A stretch of DNA of 5,565 nt, taken from assembly GCA_902494585.1 (NCBI GenBank), contig CABUUD010000114.1, positions 1 through 5,565 on the forward strand, given 5' to 3'. This DNA comes from an uncultured Collinsella sp. (GTDB taxonomy: Bacteria > Actinomycetota > Coriobacteriia > Coriobacteriales > Coriobacteriaceae). Positions within the stretch are counted from its first letter, which is position 1. Every line of letters starts with the position of its first letter. The notes under the pieces were generated by a model. It was not told the origin of the DNA. It searched no databases and saw only the letters and a list, made by a program, of their open reading frames with translations. A program made the position numbers and the translations under genes. Shown here piece by piece: positions 1-5,084 of this stretch.

Positions 1-119
1 AAGAAGATGTTGGAATAGCCCTGCTCGCAGACCTTGTCCACGGCAGCCTCAATCTGAGGACGGAGAGCGAGGGCATCGCTCACAACCTTCTCGTAACGAG
101 GCTCATCGAAATTGAACAT
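1..119 (-). CDS. Probable SIS-domain sugar-phosphate isomerase/deglycase, N-terminal fragment
   Basis: Only the first 39 complete codons are present; the gene runs off the left edge. The protein begins MFNFDEPRYEKVV and continues through a helical stretch to CEQGYSNIFF. That pattern (short acidic start, one amphipathic helix, then a hydrophobic strand ending in NIFF) is what precedes the glycine-rich phosphosugar loop in SIS-domain proteins of the AgaS/FrlB-like group. These act on sugar phosphates or fructosamine phosphates, often beside PTS transporters. The diagnostic SIS core lies outside the window, so the family call is recognition of the N-terminus only. The start is well supported: an AGGAG site (plus-strand 126-130) lies 6 nt upstream of the ATG, and a promoter-like pair lies further upstream. 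It is divergent from the M16C peptidase gene. An unrelated cytosolic enzyme remains possible. Confidence 0.5.
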   Translation of the reverse strand, partial: MFNFDEPRYEKVVSDALALRPQIEAAVDKVCEQGYSNIF

Positions 120-169
120 CCCTTACTCCTAACTCACTTAGATGAACCCTTCATTCATCCCATAACGTT

Positions 170-197
170 ATAATACTTTATATAACTAACTATGCAA
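170..197 (-). promoter_or_regulatory. Candidate sigma-70-type promoter of the minus-strand SIS gene
   Basis: Read on the minus strand, TTGCAT (plus 192-197) is followed after 16 nt by TATTAT (plus 170-175) in a notably AT-rich stretch. Transcription would start near 163 and give a leader of about 45 nt before the ATG at 119. A perfect 10-bp palindrome, ATAACGTTAT (162-171), overlaps the -10 end and the predicted start. A second inverted repeat, GATGAA N7 TTCATC (141-159), lies in the leader. Both could be operators, as would fit an inducible sugar gene, but no regulator is encoded here. Confidence 0.45.
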
Positions 198-237
198 GTA
201 TTATTTTGGTTCTGTTCTTTCATCAAGCCCCTTAAAA

Positions 238-297
238 CAACAATCGGCGTTGTTGGACACAGCGTGCAAGTTCATTGAACGATTCAATATGCATCGT
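238..297. repeat. Cluster of nested inverted repeats in the divergent intergenic region
   Basis: Four short inverted repeats are packed into 60 bp. CAACAA (238-243) pairs with TTGTTG (250-255). GTTCA-T-TGAAC lies at 270-280. ATTGAA-CGA-TTCAAT lies at 274-288. ACGAT (279-283) pairs with ATCGT (293-297). The last three overlap, as in binding sites for dimeric regulators or in a structured RNA. There is no T-run, so they are not terminators. The function is unknown; chance palindromes in AT-rich DNA cannot be excluded. Confidence 0.3.
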
Positions 298-317
298 CTC
301 TAGCTAAATGACGCCTT

Positions 318-593
318 ATGCAAATACCTTTAATCCGCTTGGGGCCGACGAATCTTTTGACTGTCCGCAGAAGCTTTCCCGGAATTCCCTATGGATAGAC
401 GCACCGGCAATCGCTTCGTCATCTGGCTTATTGCGCATTGCCGGGGCGTCTGGGAGAAAGCGCAATCTACCGCGTGGTCAACTAGCGTTTCATCGAAATC
501 GACCGCATCCGCGCCAAATACTAAATCGAAATCGTTGAAACTCGTCCGATCATATGGCGGCAATTTCTCGCCTTAAAAATGAGCACGAAATAA
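318..593 (+). pseudogene. Possible decayed coding sequence with several in-frame stops
   Basis: No intact gene occupies this stretch, but the frame starting at ATG 318 reads like protein over much of its length. Examples are LRHLAYCALPGRLGES, AIYRVVN, RFIEIDRIRAKY and IEIVETRPIIWRQFLA, separated by in-frame stops at 396 (TAG), 483 (TAG) and 522 (TAA) and ending at 591 (TAA). The residue mix (branched hydrophobics spaced among Asp/Glu/Arg) is more protein-like than the other two plus frames. The short opposite-strand frame here has the Val/Asp/His-rich look of an antisense shadow of a real gene. I do not recognise the family. There is no convincing ribosome binding site at 318. This is a weak inference from composition and could be chance. 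Confidence 0.2.
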
Positions 594-654
594 GGGGCAG
601 CTGTTTGCAACTTGCTTTATTCGTAAGTGTTTTTACTGAAAAAACAATCACCAA

Positions 655-691
655 CCAAACAGCACTATTAACAGCACTATTAATTGTTTGG
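655..691 (+). repeat. Perfect 12-bp tandem duplication inside a 7-bp inverted repeat
   Basis: AACAGCACTATT occurs twice head to tail (658-669 and 670-681), and the first two bases of a third copy follow. The pair is bracketed by CCAAACA (655-661) and its complement TGTTTGG (685-691). ATTAA (667-671) and TTAAT (680-684) add a smaller inverted repeat across the second copy. It could be a two-site operator or a recent slippage duplication. The sequence alone does not decide. Confidence 0.55.
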
Positions 692-935
692 CTCTTTGCT
701 GTACAGCCATCTTTCGTATACGTCTCTCGTCTATCTCTCATCTCACGGTTGGAGACGAAAGGTGTGCGGGAGTGGATAATTGGACGACATTTGGGCCTGC
801 GACGGATTATTTCGTCCGAAAATCCACGCTCATTTGGCGGGACACGCGGGGCCCATGCCAATCCGCCCACATCGTCTTCAGTTCGCTGCAGAGCCGCGCT
901 CCATATGGGTATACTCTCGAGGATTCGACTCGATT

Positions 936-951
936 CGCCCCCGCTGGGGCG
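936..951 (+). promoter_or_regulatory. GC-rich hairpin immediately upstream of the M16C ribosome binding site
   Basis: CGCCCC (936-941) and GGGGCG (946-951) form a perfect 6-bp, all-GC stem with a 4-nt loop (CGCT). Only two bases separate it from the ribosome binding site AAAGGAG (954-960). It has no T-run and is not a terminator. In the mRNA it could limit access to the Shine-Dalgarno region or protect the 5' end; either role is inference. Confidence 0.45.
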
Positions 952-967
952 TCAAAGGAGACTGTAT

Positions 968-3900
968 ATGCCCACTACCTCAACCGACCCGCGCGCTGCT
1001 GCCGCCGCGCTGCTGGTACCCGGTACCACCTGCCACGGCTTTGCCGTCGAGCGCTGCGAGACCGTGCCCGAGCTCGACTCGGACGCCTACGTGCTGCGCC
1101 ACACCGCATCGGGCGCTCGCCTGCTGTACCTGGCGTGCGACGACGAAAACAAGGCCTTTGCCATTGGCTTTAAGACGCCGCCGGCCGATTCCACCGGCGT
1201 GTTCCATATTCTTGAGCACTCGGTGCTGTGTGGGTCGGCCAAGTTCCCCGTCAAGGAGCCGTTTGTCGACCTGATCAAGAGCTCCATGCAGACGTTCCTC
1301 AACGCCATGACCTACCCCGACAAGACTATCTACCCCGTTGCCACCACCAACGAGCAGGATCTGTACAACCTGATGGACGTGTACCTGGACGCGGTGTTCA
1401 ACCCGGCCATCTATACCAAGCCGACCATTTTTGAGCAGGAGGGCTGGCACTACGAGCTGGACCTGCCGGAGGGCGCCGAGAGCGAGGGCGACGGCAGCGC
1501 CGCAAGCCTGCGCGAGGGCACGCTGCGCTACAACGGCGTGGTGTTTAACGAGATGAAGGGTGCGCTGTCCGACCCCATGAGCGTGCTGGACGACGCCGTC
1601 AACGCCGCGCTCTATCCCGACACCGCCTATGCGTACGAGAGCGGCGGCGACCCGCGCGCGATTCCCGCGCTCACCTACGAGCAGTTCCTGGACACGCACG
1701 CGCGCCACTACAATCCTTCCAACTCCTACATCACGCTCTACGGCGACCTGGACGTGGACCGCGCGCTGGCCTTTTTGGACGAGCGCTATCTATCGCAGCC
1801 GAGTGCCGCGAACCGCCGCATGGACGCAGCCGTTGCCGCCGGCGAGGACCCGTCCGCGCTGGCGCCCAATCCGCTGGACGTGCAGGTGCCTGTGACCTGC
1901 GAGTACAAGCGCGTCGAGATGGCCACCACGCCCGAGAACGCCCTGGTGGGCCTGGGCCTTGTGCTGGGCAGCGCGCTCGACCGCAAGCGCACGATCGCGG
2001 CGGATATCCTGTTCGAGGCGCTGCTGGGCTCCAACGAGGCGCCGGTTAAGAAGGCCATCCTGGCGGCGGGCTTGGGCGGCAACGTGGTGAGCTACACCGC
2101 GGCCGAGAGCCTGCAGCCCTACGAGCTCATCATGCTGCAAAACGCGCAGCCCGGCGTGGCGCGCGAGCTGCGCCGCGTGTTCCAGGACGCCTGCCGCGAC
2201 CTGTGCGAGCACGGCGTTCCGCGCGAGCGCCTGGAAGCCATCATCAGCAGCAACGAGTACGACCTGCGCCAGCGCGACTATGGCATCGCCGATGGCGTGG
2301 CCATTGCGTGCGACGCGCTGAGCACGTGGCTCTACGATGACGACGCTGCGACGCTGGCGCTCAAGTACGGCCCGGTGTACGAGGAACTGCGCGGCGAGCT
2401 GGACGGCAGCTACTTTGAGGACCTGCTGCGCGAGCTCGTGCTGGAGAACGACCACATGGCGCTCGTCGAGCTGGTGCCGGTAGACGCCGCCGAGGGTGCG
2501 GAGGGTGCCGAAGCTGCCGAGCTGGCTGCCAAGCGCGACGCCATGACCGATGCCGAGCTGGCCGACGTGGTCGAGCGCACGGCCGCGCTGCGTGCCGCAC
2601 AGGAGGCGGAAGACACGCCCGAGGCCAAGGCCACACTGCCGCGACTGCGCGTGTCCGACATTGGCGAGGCGCGCCCCGAGCCGCCGCTGGTCGTAGACAC
2701 GACCGCGCCCATCCCCTGCCTGCGCCACGGCATCCCCACCAACCGTCTGGCCTACGCCATGCAGTATTTCGACCTGAGCTGCGTCGCGTTTGAGGACCTG
2801 CCCTATGTGACACTGCTCTGCCGCCTGCTTAAGCAGCTGCCCACGCGTGAGCATTCGGCCGAGGAACTCGACAACCTGCTCGCCGGCAAGCTGGGCTTTT
2901 TGAGCTTTACGACCGAGGTCATGACGCAGCCCGACGTGGACGGCGTGCGCCCCTACCTGCTGGTGAGCGCCGGCACCCTGTCCGAGAAGATCGACGCGCT
3001 GGCAAGCCTGCCGCGCGAGGTGTGGTCGAGCACGCTTTTGGCAGATGCCGACGCCGACCGCGTGCGCGACGTGCTCACGCAGATTCGCATTGGGCTTGAG
3101 CAGGGCTTTATCAACAACGGACACTCGGCGGCGCTCGGTCGCGCGATGAGCTACAGCTCGCCTTCGGCCGTGGTGCGCGAGCAGCTTTCGGGCGTGGACT
3201 TCTACCTGTTCCTGCGCGATCTGCTCGACCACTTTGACGAACGTCTGGACGACCTGTGTGCCAAGCTTGCCGAGCTGGCAGGCCGCATCTTTGTGGCCGA
3301 TGGCTGCATGGCGAGCTTTACCGGCAGCGACGAGGACTTTGACGCGTACTGGGATGCCGCGGGCGACCTGGGGCTTGGCGCTGGCGACGGCGCCGATGCC
3401 GGCCACAACGCGCTCGTGGTACCGGAGCCGCGCGACCGTCACGAGGCTTTCGTCATCCCCAGCGACATCTGCTTTGCGGCGTGCGCGTGCGATCCGCGCC
3501 GTCTGGACATCGACGTGACGGGTGCTTGGGCGGTTGCCGCCAACGCGCTCTCCTACGACTACCTGTGGAACGAGATCCGCGTGAAGGGCGGTGCGTACGG
3601 ATGCGGATTCCGCGCGGCCGGCGAGCGCCAGACGGCGTTCTACACCTACCGCGACCCGGCGGTCGATCCTTCGATTGAGCGCGTGGAACGCGCGGGCGCA
3701 TGGCTCGGCAGCTTTGAGCCCGACGAGGCCGCCTTCGAGGGCTTTATCGTGAGCTGCGTGAGCGGCATGGACGCACCCGTGAAGCCGTACGCGCTCACCA
3801 AGCGCCGCAATACGACCTACCTGGCTGGGCTCGATCCGCACGCGCGCGAGGAGCGCCGCGCCCAGATGCTCGCGGCCACACCCGCTGAGCTTCGCTCGCT

Positions 3901-4012
3901 CGGCGCCGATGTGACGCGCATCGCAGCCGCGTCACCCACCTGCGTCTTCGGCGGCCGAGACGTCATCGCCAAGAGCAACGCCGGCTTTAACGTCGTCGAC
4001 CTGCTGGCCTAA
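968..4012 (+). CDS. M16C-family zinc metallopeptidase (presequence-protease/Cym1-like)
   Basis: This encodes a cytoplasmic 1014-residue zinc peptidase of the PreP/Cym1 type, a family that degrades short unstructured peptides inside a two-lobed closed chamber. The inverted zinc motif HILEH is at residues 80-84 (ligands H80 and H84, catalytic E83) in the conserved setting GVFHILEHSVLCGS. The expected third ligand is E195 in GVVFNEMKGA. The C-terminal lobe carries R871 and Y877 in RVKGGAYG, with the spacing of the substrate-binding Arg/Tyr pair of plant PreP. The order is active N-terminal M16 domain (about 40-220), inactive partner (to about 480), an Ala/Glu-rich helical linker (about 505-558) and the C-terminal half. 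No signal peptide or membrane segment is visible. The start at 968 is chosen because AAAGGAG (954-960) lies 7 nt upstream and the residues before it do not look M16-like. Length fits the family. Likely monocistronic. The sequence does not show its substrates. Confidence 0.93.
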   Translation: MPTTSTDPRAAAAALLVPGTTCHGFAVERCETVPELDSDAYVLRHTASGARLLYLACDDENKAFAIGFKTPPADSTGVFHILEHSVLCGSAKFPVKEPFVDLIKSSMQTFLNAMTYPDKTIYPVATTNEQDLYNLMDVYLDAVFNPAIYTKPTIFEQEGWHYELDLPEGAESEGDGSAASLREGTLRYNGVVFNEMKGALSDPMSVLDDAVNAALYPDTAYAYESGGDPRAIPALTYEQFLDTHARHYNPSNSYITLYGDLDVDRALAFLDERYLSQPSAANRRMDAAVAAGEDPSALAPNPLDVQVPVTCEYKRVEMATTPENALVGLGLVLGSALDRKRTIAADILFEALLGSNEAPVKKAILAAGLGGNVVSYTAAESLQPYELIMLQNAQPGVARELRRVFQDACRDLCEHGVPRERLEAIISSNEYDLRQRDYGIADGVAIACDALSTWLYDDDAATLALKYGPVYEELRGELDGSYFEDLLRELVLENDHMALVELVPVDAAEGAEGAEAAELAAKRDAMTDAELADVVERTAALRAAQEAEDTPEAKATLPRLRVSDIGEARPEPPLVVDTTAPIPCLRHGIPTNRLAYAMQYFDLSCVAFEDLPYVTLLCRLLKQLPTREHSAEELDNLLAGKLGFLSFTTEVMTQPDVDGVRPYLLVSAGTLSEKIDALASLPREVWSSTLLADADADRVRDVLTQIRIGLEQGFINNGHSAALGRAMSYSSPSAVVREQLSGVDFYLFLRDLLDHFDERLDDLCAKLAELAGRIFVADGCMASFTGSDEDFDAYWDAAGDLGLGAGDGADAGHNALVVPEPRDRHEAFVIPSDICFAACACDPRRLDIDVTGAWAVAANALSYDYLWNEIRVKGGAYGCGFRAAGERQTAFYTYRDPAVDPSIERVERAGAWLGSFEPDEAAFEGFIVSCVSGMDAPVKPYALTKRRNTTYLAGLDPHAREERRAQMLAATPAELRSLGADVTRIAAASPTCVFGGRDVIAKSNAGFNVVDLLA

Positions 4013-4017
4013 CGCAC

Positions 4018-4063
4018 AAAGGTAGATTTTTGGGACATGCCTAAAAATCTACCTTTTCTTTTT
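4018..4063 (+). terminator. Strong intrinsic terminator of the M16C gene
   Basis: AAAGGTAGATTTTT (4018-4031) pairs perfectly with AAAAATCTACCTTT (4043-4056). The helix continues inward by a G-T wobble and two G-C pairs to a 5-nt loop (4035-4039), and TTTTCTTTTT (4054-4063) follows. It begins 5 nt after the stop codon and should insulate the repeats and hicAB operon from peptidase transcription. Confidence 0.92.
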
Positions 4064-4106
4064 GCCACCGCTTGGGTGGGGCAGCTCAGCCCGTCCCGCC
4101 AGTTTT

Positions 4107-4163
4107 GTCTCGATCTGTAACATCTAGGCGGCAATATCGGCTCCAGATGTTACAGATCGAGAC
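4107..4163. repeat. Hairpin repeat cassette 1 (19-bp perfect inverted repeat)
   Basis: GTCTCGATCTGTAACATCT (4107-4125) is the exact inverse complement of 4145-4163, with a 19-nt centre (4126-4144). The cassette is 57 bp long. It shares its arms with cassette 2 at 4188-4244, and both left arms continue into AGG. There is no flanking T-run on either strand, so it is not a standard terminator. It resembles REP/BIME-type or MITE-like palindromic interspersed repeats. No transposase is nearby, so what mobilises it is unknown. Confidence 0.85.
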
Positions 4164-4184
4164 GTTTCCGAATGGCGCCGCCCC

Positions 4185-4247
4185 TTTGTCTCAATCTGTA
4201 ACATCTAGGTCCGATTTTGCAGAGTTACTGTTACAGATCGAGACAAA
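4185..4247. repeat. Hairpin repeat cassette 2 (19-bp inverted repeat, one mismatch)
   Basis: The arms at 4185-4203 and 4229-4247 pair over 19 positions with a single A-C mismatch (4193/4239). The GTCTC-to-GAGAC core (4188-4244) is 57 bp, exactly the length of cassette 1. It starts with the same 22-nt left part apart from one base (A for G at 4193) and ends with the same TGTTACAGATCGAGAC, while the centre differs completely. The two cassettes are separated by 24 bp. Conserved arms with a divergent middle and fixed length suggest that the ends are the functional or recognised part. Confidence 0.82.
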
Positions 4248-4310
4248 CCGCCGCAGACACCCGCCCCACCAGCAAAACCCCCACGAAGGGGCAGGTGCCT
4301 TTGCGTTGGT

Positions 4311-4347
4311 TCGAACACTTGTTCTATACGTACACATGTTCTATAGT
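4311..4347 (+). promoter_or_regulatory. Candidate hicAB promoter overlapped by two tandem LexA-like boxes
   Basis: CGAACACTTGTTCT (4312-4325) matches the Gram-positive SOS box pattern CGAAC-N4-GTTCG at all but the last base. A second, weaker copy, CGTACACATGTTCT (4329-4342), has two deviations. As a direct repeat, 4315-4328 and 4332-4345 agree at 13 of 14 positions with a 17-bp period. A promoter fits across them: TTGTTC (4319-4324), a 17-nt spacer, TATAGT (4342-4347). A LexA dimer on either box would cover the -35 or -10 element. Transcription would start near 4354, upstream of hicA. The motif match is seen; LexA binding is inferred. Confidence 0.55.
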
Positions 4348-4355
4348 AGGGGTGC

Positions 4356-4384
4356 TTGCATCGGACTTAAATTGCAACTAAGAT
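4356..4384 (+). promoter_or_regulatory. Second weak promoter candidate near hicA
   Basis: TTGCAT (4356-4361), a 17-nt spacer and TAAGAT (4379-4384) make a weak sigma-70-like pair. Its -10 element falls inside the palindrome at 4373-4393. It would allow SOS-independent transcription of hicAB that is repressed by the palindrome-binding protein. Both hexamers are poor matches. Confidence 0.25.
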
Positions 4385-4393
4385 ATAGTTGCA
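4373..4393. promoter_or_regulatory. Palindromic operator candidate upstream of hicA
   Basis: TGCAACTA (4373-4380) and TAGTTGCA (4386-4393) form a perfect 8-bp inverted repeat with a 5-nt centre, ending 14 nt before the hicA start. HicB antitoxins with a ribbon-helix-helix tail bind such palindromes as dimers to repress their own operon, so this is the natural autoregulatory site. The assignment to HicB is inference from position and family behaviour. Confidence 0.55.
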
Positions 4394-4407
4394 GAATGTG
4401 AGGCGGG

Positions 4408-4671
4408 ATGACTCGGGCCGATAAACTCATCGCCCAACTGCTTAGCTGCCCTTCGACGTATCGGTATACCGATTTTTTAAAAGTCATGGCTTCATATGGC
4501 TTTGAAATGGACAACAAAGGCAAGACATCCGGATCGCGCATTCGCTTCTACAGGCCATCAGATGGCAGGATGTTCGTAATGCACGCGCCACATCCATCTG
4601 ACGAATTGACGGCGGGGACCATTCGAAACATCGTTCGATTTCTGCAAGATGTCGGAGGTAGTCATGAGTAA
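4408..4671 (+). CDS. hicA: HicA-family toxin (mRNA interferase)
   Basis: This 87-residue protein matches the HicA family: small dsRBD-like fold proteins that act as ribosome-independent mRNA interferases and are neutralised by HicB. Family landmarks are the opening MTRADKLIAQLL helix, YTDFLKVMASYGFEM, the strand GKTSGSRIRFYRP (about 38-50), the HAPHP motif (59-63) and a last helix, TAGTIRNIVRFLQDVG. The usual catalytic-His motif GSH reads GSR here (42-44), as I recall for the subgroup with a later HxPHP; H59 or H62 may substitute. The site GTGAGG (4398-4403) is only 4 nt from the ATG, suggesting modest translation. hicB follows with an 8-nt overlap. Lower GC than both flanking genes suggests acquisition by transfer. 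Family call is firm; activity is not shown. Confidence 0.85.
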   Translation: MTRADKLIAQLLSCPSTYRYTDFLKVMASYGFEMDNKGKTSGSRIRFYRPSDGRMFVMHAPHPSDELTAGTIRNIVRFLQDVGGSHE

Positions 4672-4993
4672 CGTTTTGGCATACAAGGGTTATTTCGCCC
4701 CAGTCGAGTTCGATGCCGAACAGCATGTGCTAACAGGTATGGTCACCGGCATTAGGGACGCAATCGTATTTGAAGGCTCCACAGCTGAAGAGGTGGAGCA
4801 ATGCTTCCACGACGCCGTCGACGATTACCTTGAGTTTTGCGCCGAGAAAGGCAAGGAACCCGAGCGGGCTTTTAAGGGCTCGTTCAACGTAAGAACGGGC
4901 TCTGAGCTCCACAAGCAAGCGGCGCTGGCAGCGGCAAAGAAGGGTGAGTCACTCAATAAGTTTGTGACTGAAGCAATCGCTGCGGCGTTATAG
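4664..4993 (+). CDS. hicB: HicB-family antitoxin with C-terminal ribbon-helix-helix domain
   Basis: This 109-residue protein is the antitoxin partner of HicA. Residues 1-70 form the HicB partial RNase H-like fold (YKGYFAPVEFDAEQHVLTGMV, then AEEVEQCFHDAVDDYLEFCAEKGK), which covers the toxin. Residues 71-109 (KGSFNVRTGSELHKQAALAA, then ESLNKFVTEAI) are an Arc/MetJ-type ribbon-helix-helix, which would bind the operon's operator. The start at 4664 is preferred over an in-frame ATG at 4649 because GGAGG (4654-4658) sits 5 nt before it and MSNVLAYKGYF is the typical HicB beginning. It overlaps the end of hicA by 8 nt, so the two are translationally coupled. Toxin-first order is the usual hicAB arrangement. 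No clear terminator follows. Confidence 0.88.
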   Translation: MSNVLAYKGYFAPVEFDAEQHVLTGMVTGIRDAIVFEGSTAEEVEQCFHDAVDDYLEFCAEKGKEPERAFKGSFNVRTGSELHKQAALAAAKKGESLNKFVTEAIAAAL

Positions 4994-5031
4994 CATTAAC
5001 GCATAGGCCCAAACAACCACAAAGGGCGCAG

Positions 5032-5060
5032 TTCACAGGCATATTTGCGGTGGCTTTACT
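5032..5060 (+). promoter_or_regulatory. Candidate promoter of the cyclo-ligase gene
   Basis: TTCACA (5032-5037) and TTTACT (5055-5060) are separated by 17 nt and match the sigma-70 consensus at 5 and 4 of 6 positions. Transcription would begin near 5067, giving a leader of about 73 nt that includes the hairpin at 5085-5123. Read-through from hicAB is also possible, because no strong terminator separates them. Confidence 0.35.
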
Positions 5061-5084
5061 GCCCATATCGCGTTTGCCCAGATA

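Larger units (their letters stand above)
594..967 (+). promoter_or_regulatory. AT-rich leader region upstream of the M16C peptidase gene
   Basis: No gene is supported here. The peptidase reading frame happens to stay open back to 554, but the residues it would encode resemble no M16 sequence. A GATAAT at 775-780 with GAGACG (752-757) 17 nt upstream is one possible but weak promoter; TATACT at 910-915 lacks a good -35 partner. CGTCTC (721-726) and GAGACG (752-757) could form a 6-bp stem. The tandem repeat at 658-683 and the hairpin at 936-951 are listed separately. No riboswitch or T-box consensus was recognised. Confidence 0.3.

Noticed and set aside
554..967. N-terminal extension of the peptidase reading frame by 138 residues
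   Set aside because: The frame is open by chance. The ribosome binding site AAAGGAG at 954-960 is right for the ATG at 968, the extension has no M16 character, and 1014 residues already fits the family.
1790..3841. 683-codon open frame on the minus strand inside the peptidase gene
   Set aside because: Its Val/His/Arg/Ala-rich product is the usual antisense shadow of a GC-rich gene, and the plus strand here is a well-recognised M16C protein.
4065..4079. Small CCACC/GGTGG hairpin after the peptidase terminator
   Set aside because: A 5-bp stem without a T-run, next to a much stronger terminator; likely chance in GC-rich spacer.
4107..4247. CRISPR array
   Set aside because: The four arm copies are in alternating orientation with unequal gaps, there are only two pairs, and no cas gene is present. 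They form hairpin cassettes, not direct repeats with spacers.
4274..4291. Minus-strand intrinsic terminator (CCCC, TTCGT loop, GGGG, then a T-run)
   Set aside because: The stem is only 4 bp and no minus-strand gene reads toward it, so there is nothing it would terminate.
4072..4401. 109-codon plus-strand open frame across the repeats
   Set aside because: It is a translation of the palindromic cassettes and the hicA promoter region, with no ribosome binding site and no protein-like composition.
4649..4663. Alternative hicB start at 4649
   Set aside because: That ATG has no ribosome binding site; GGAGG at 4654-4658 is positioned for the ATG at 4664, where the typical HicB N-terminus begins.
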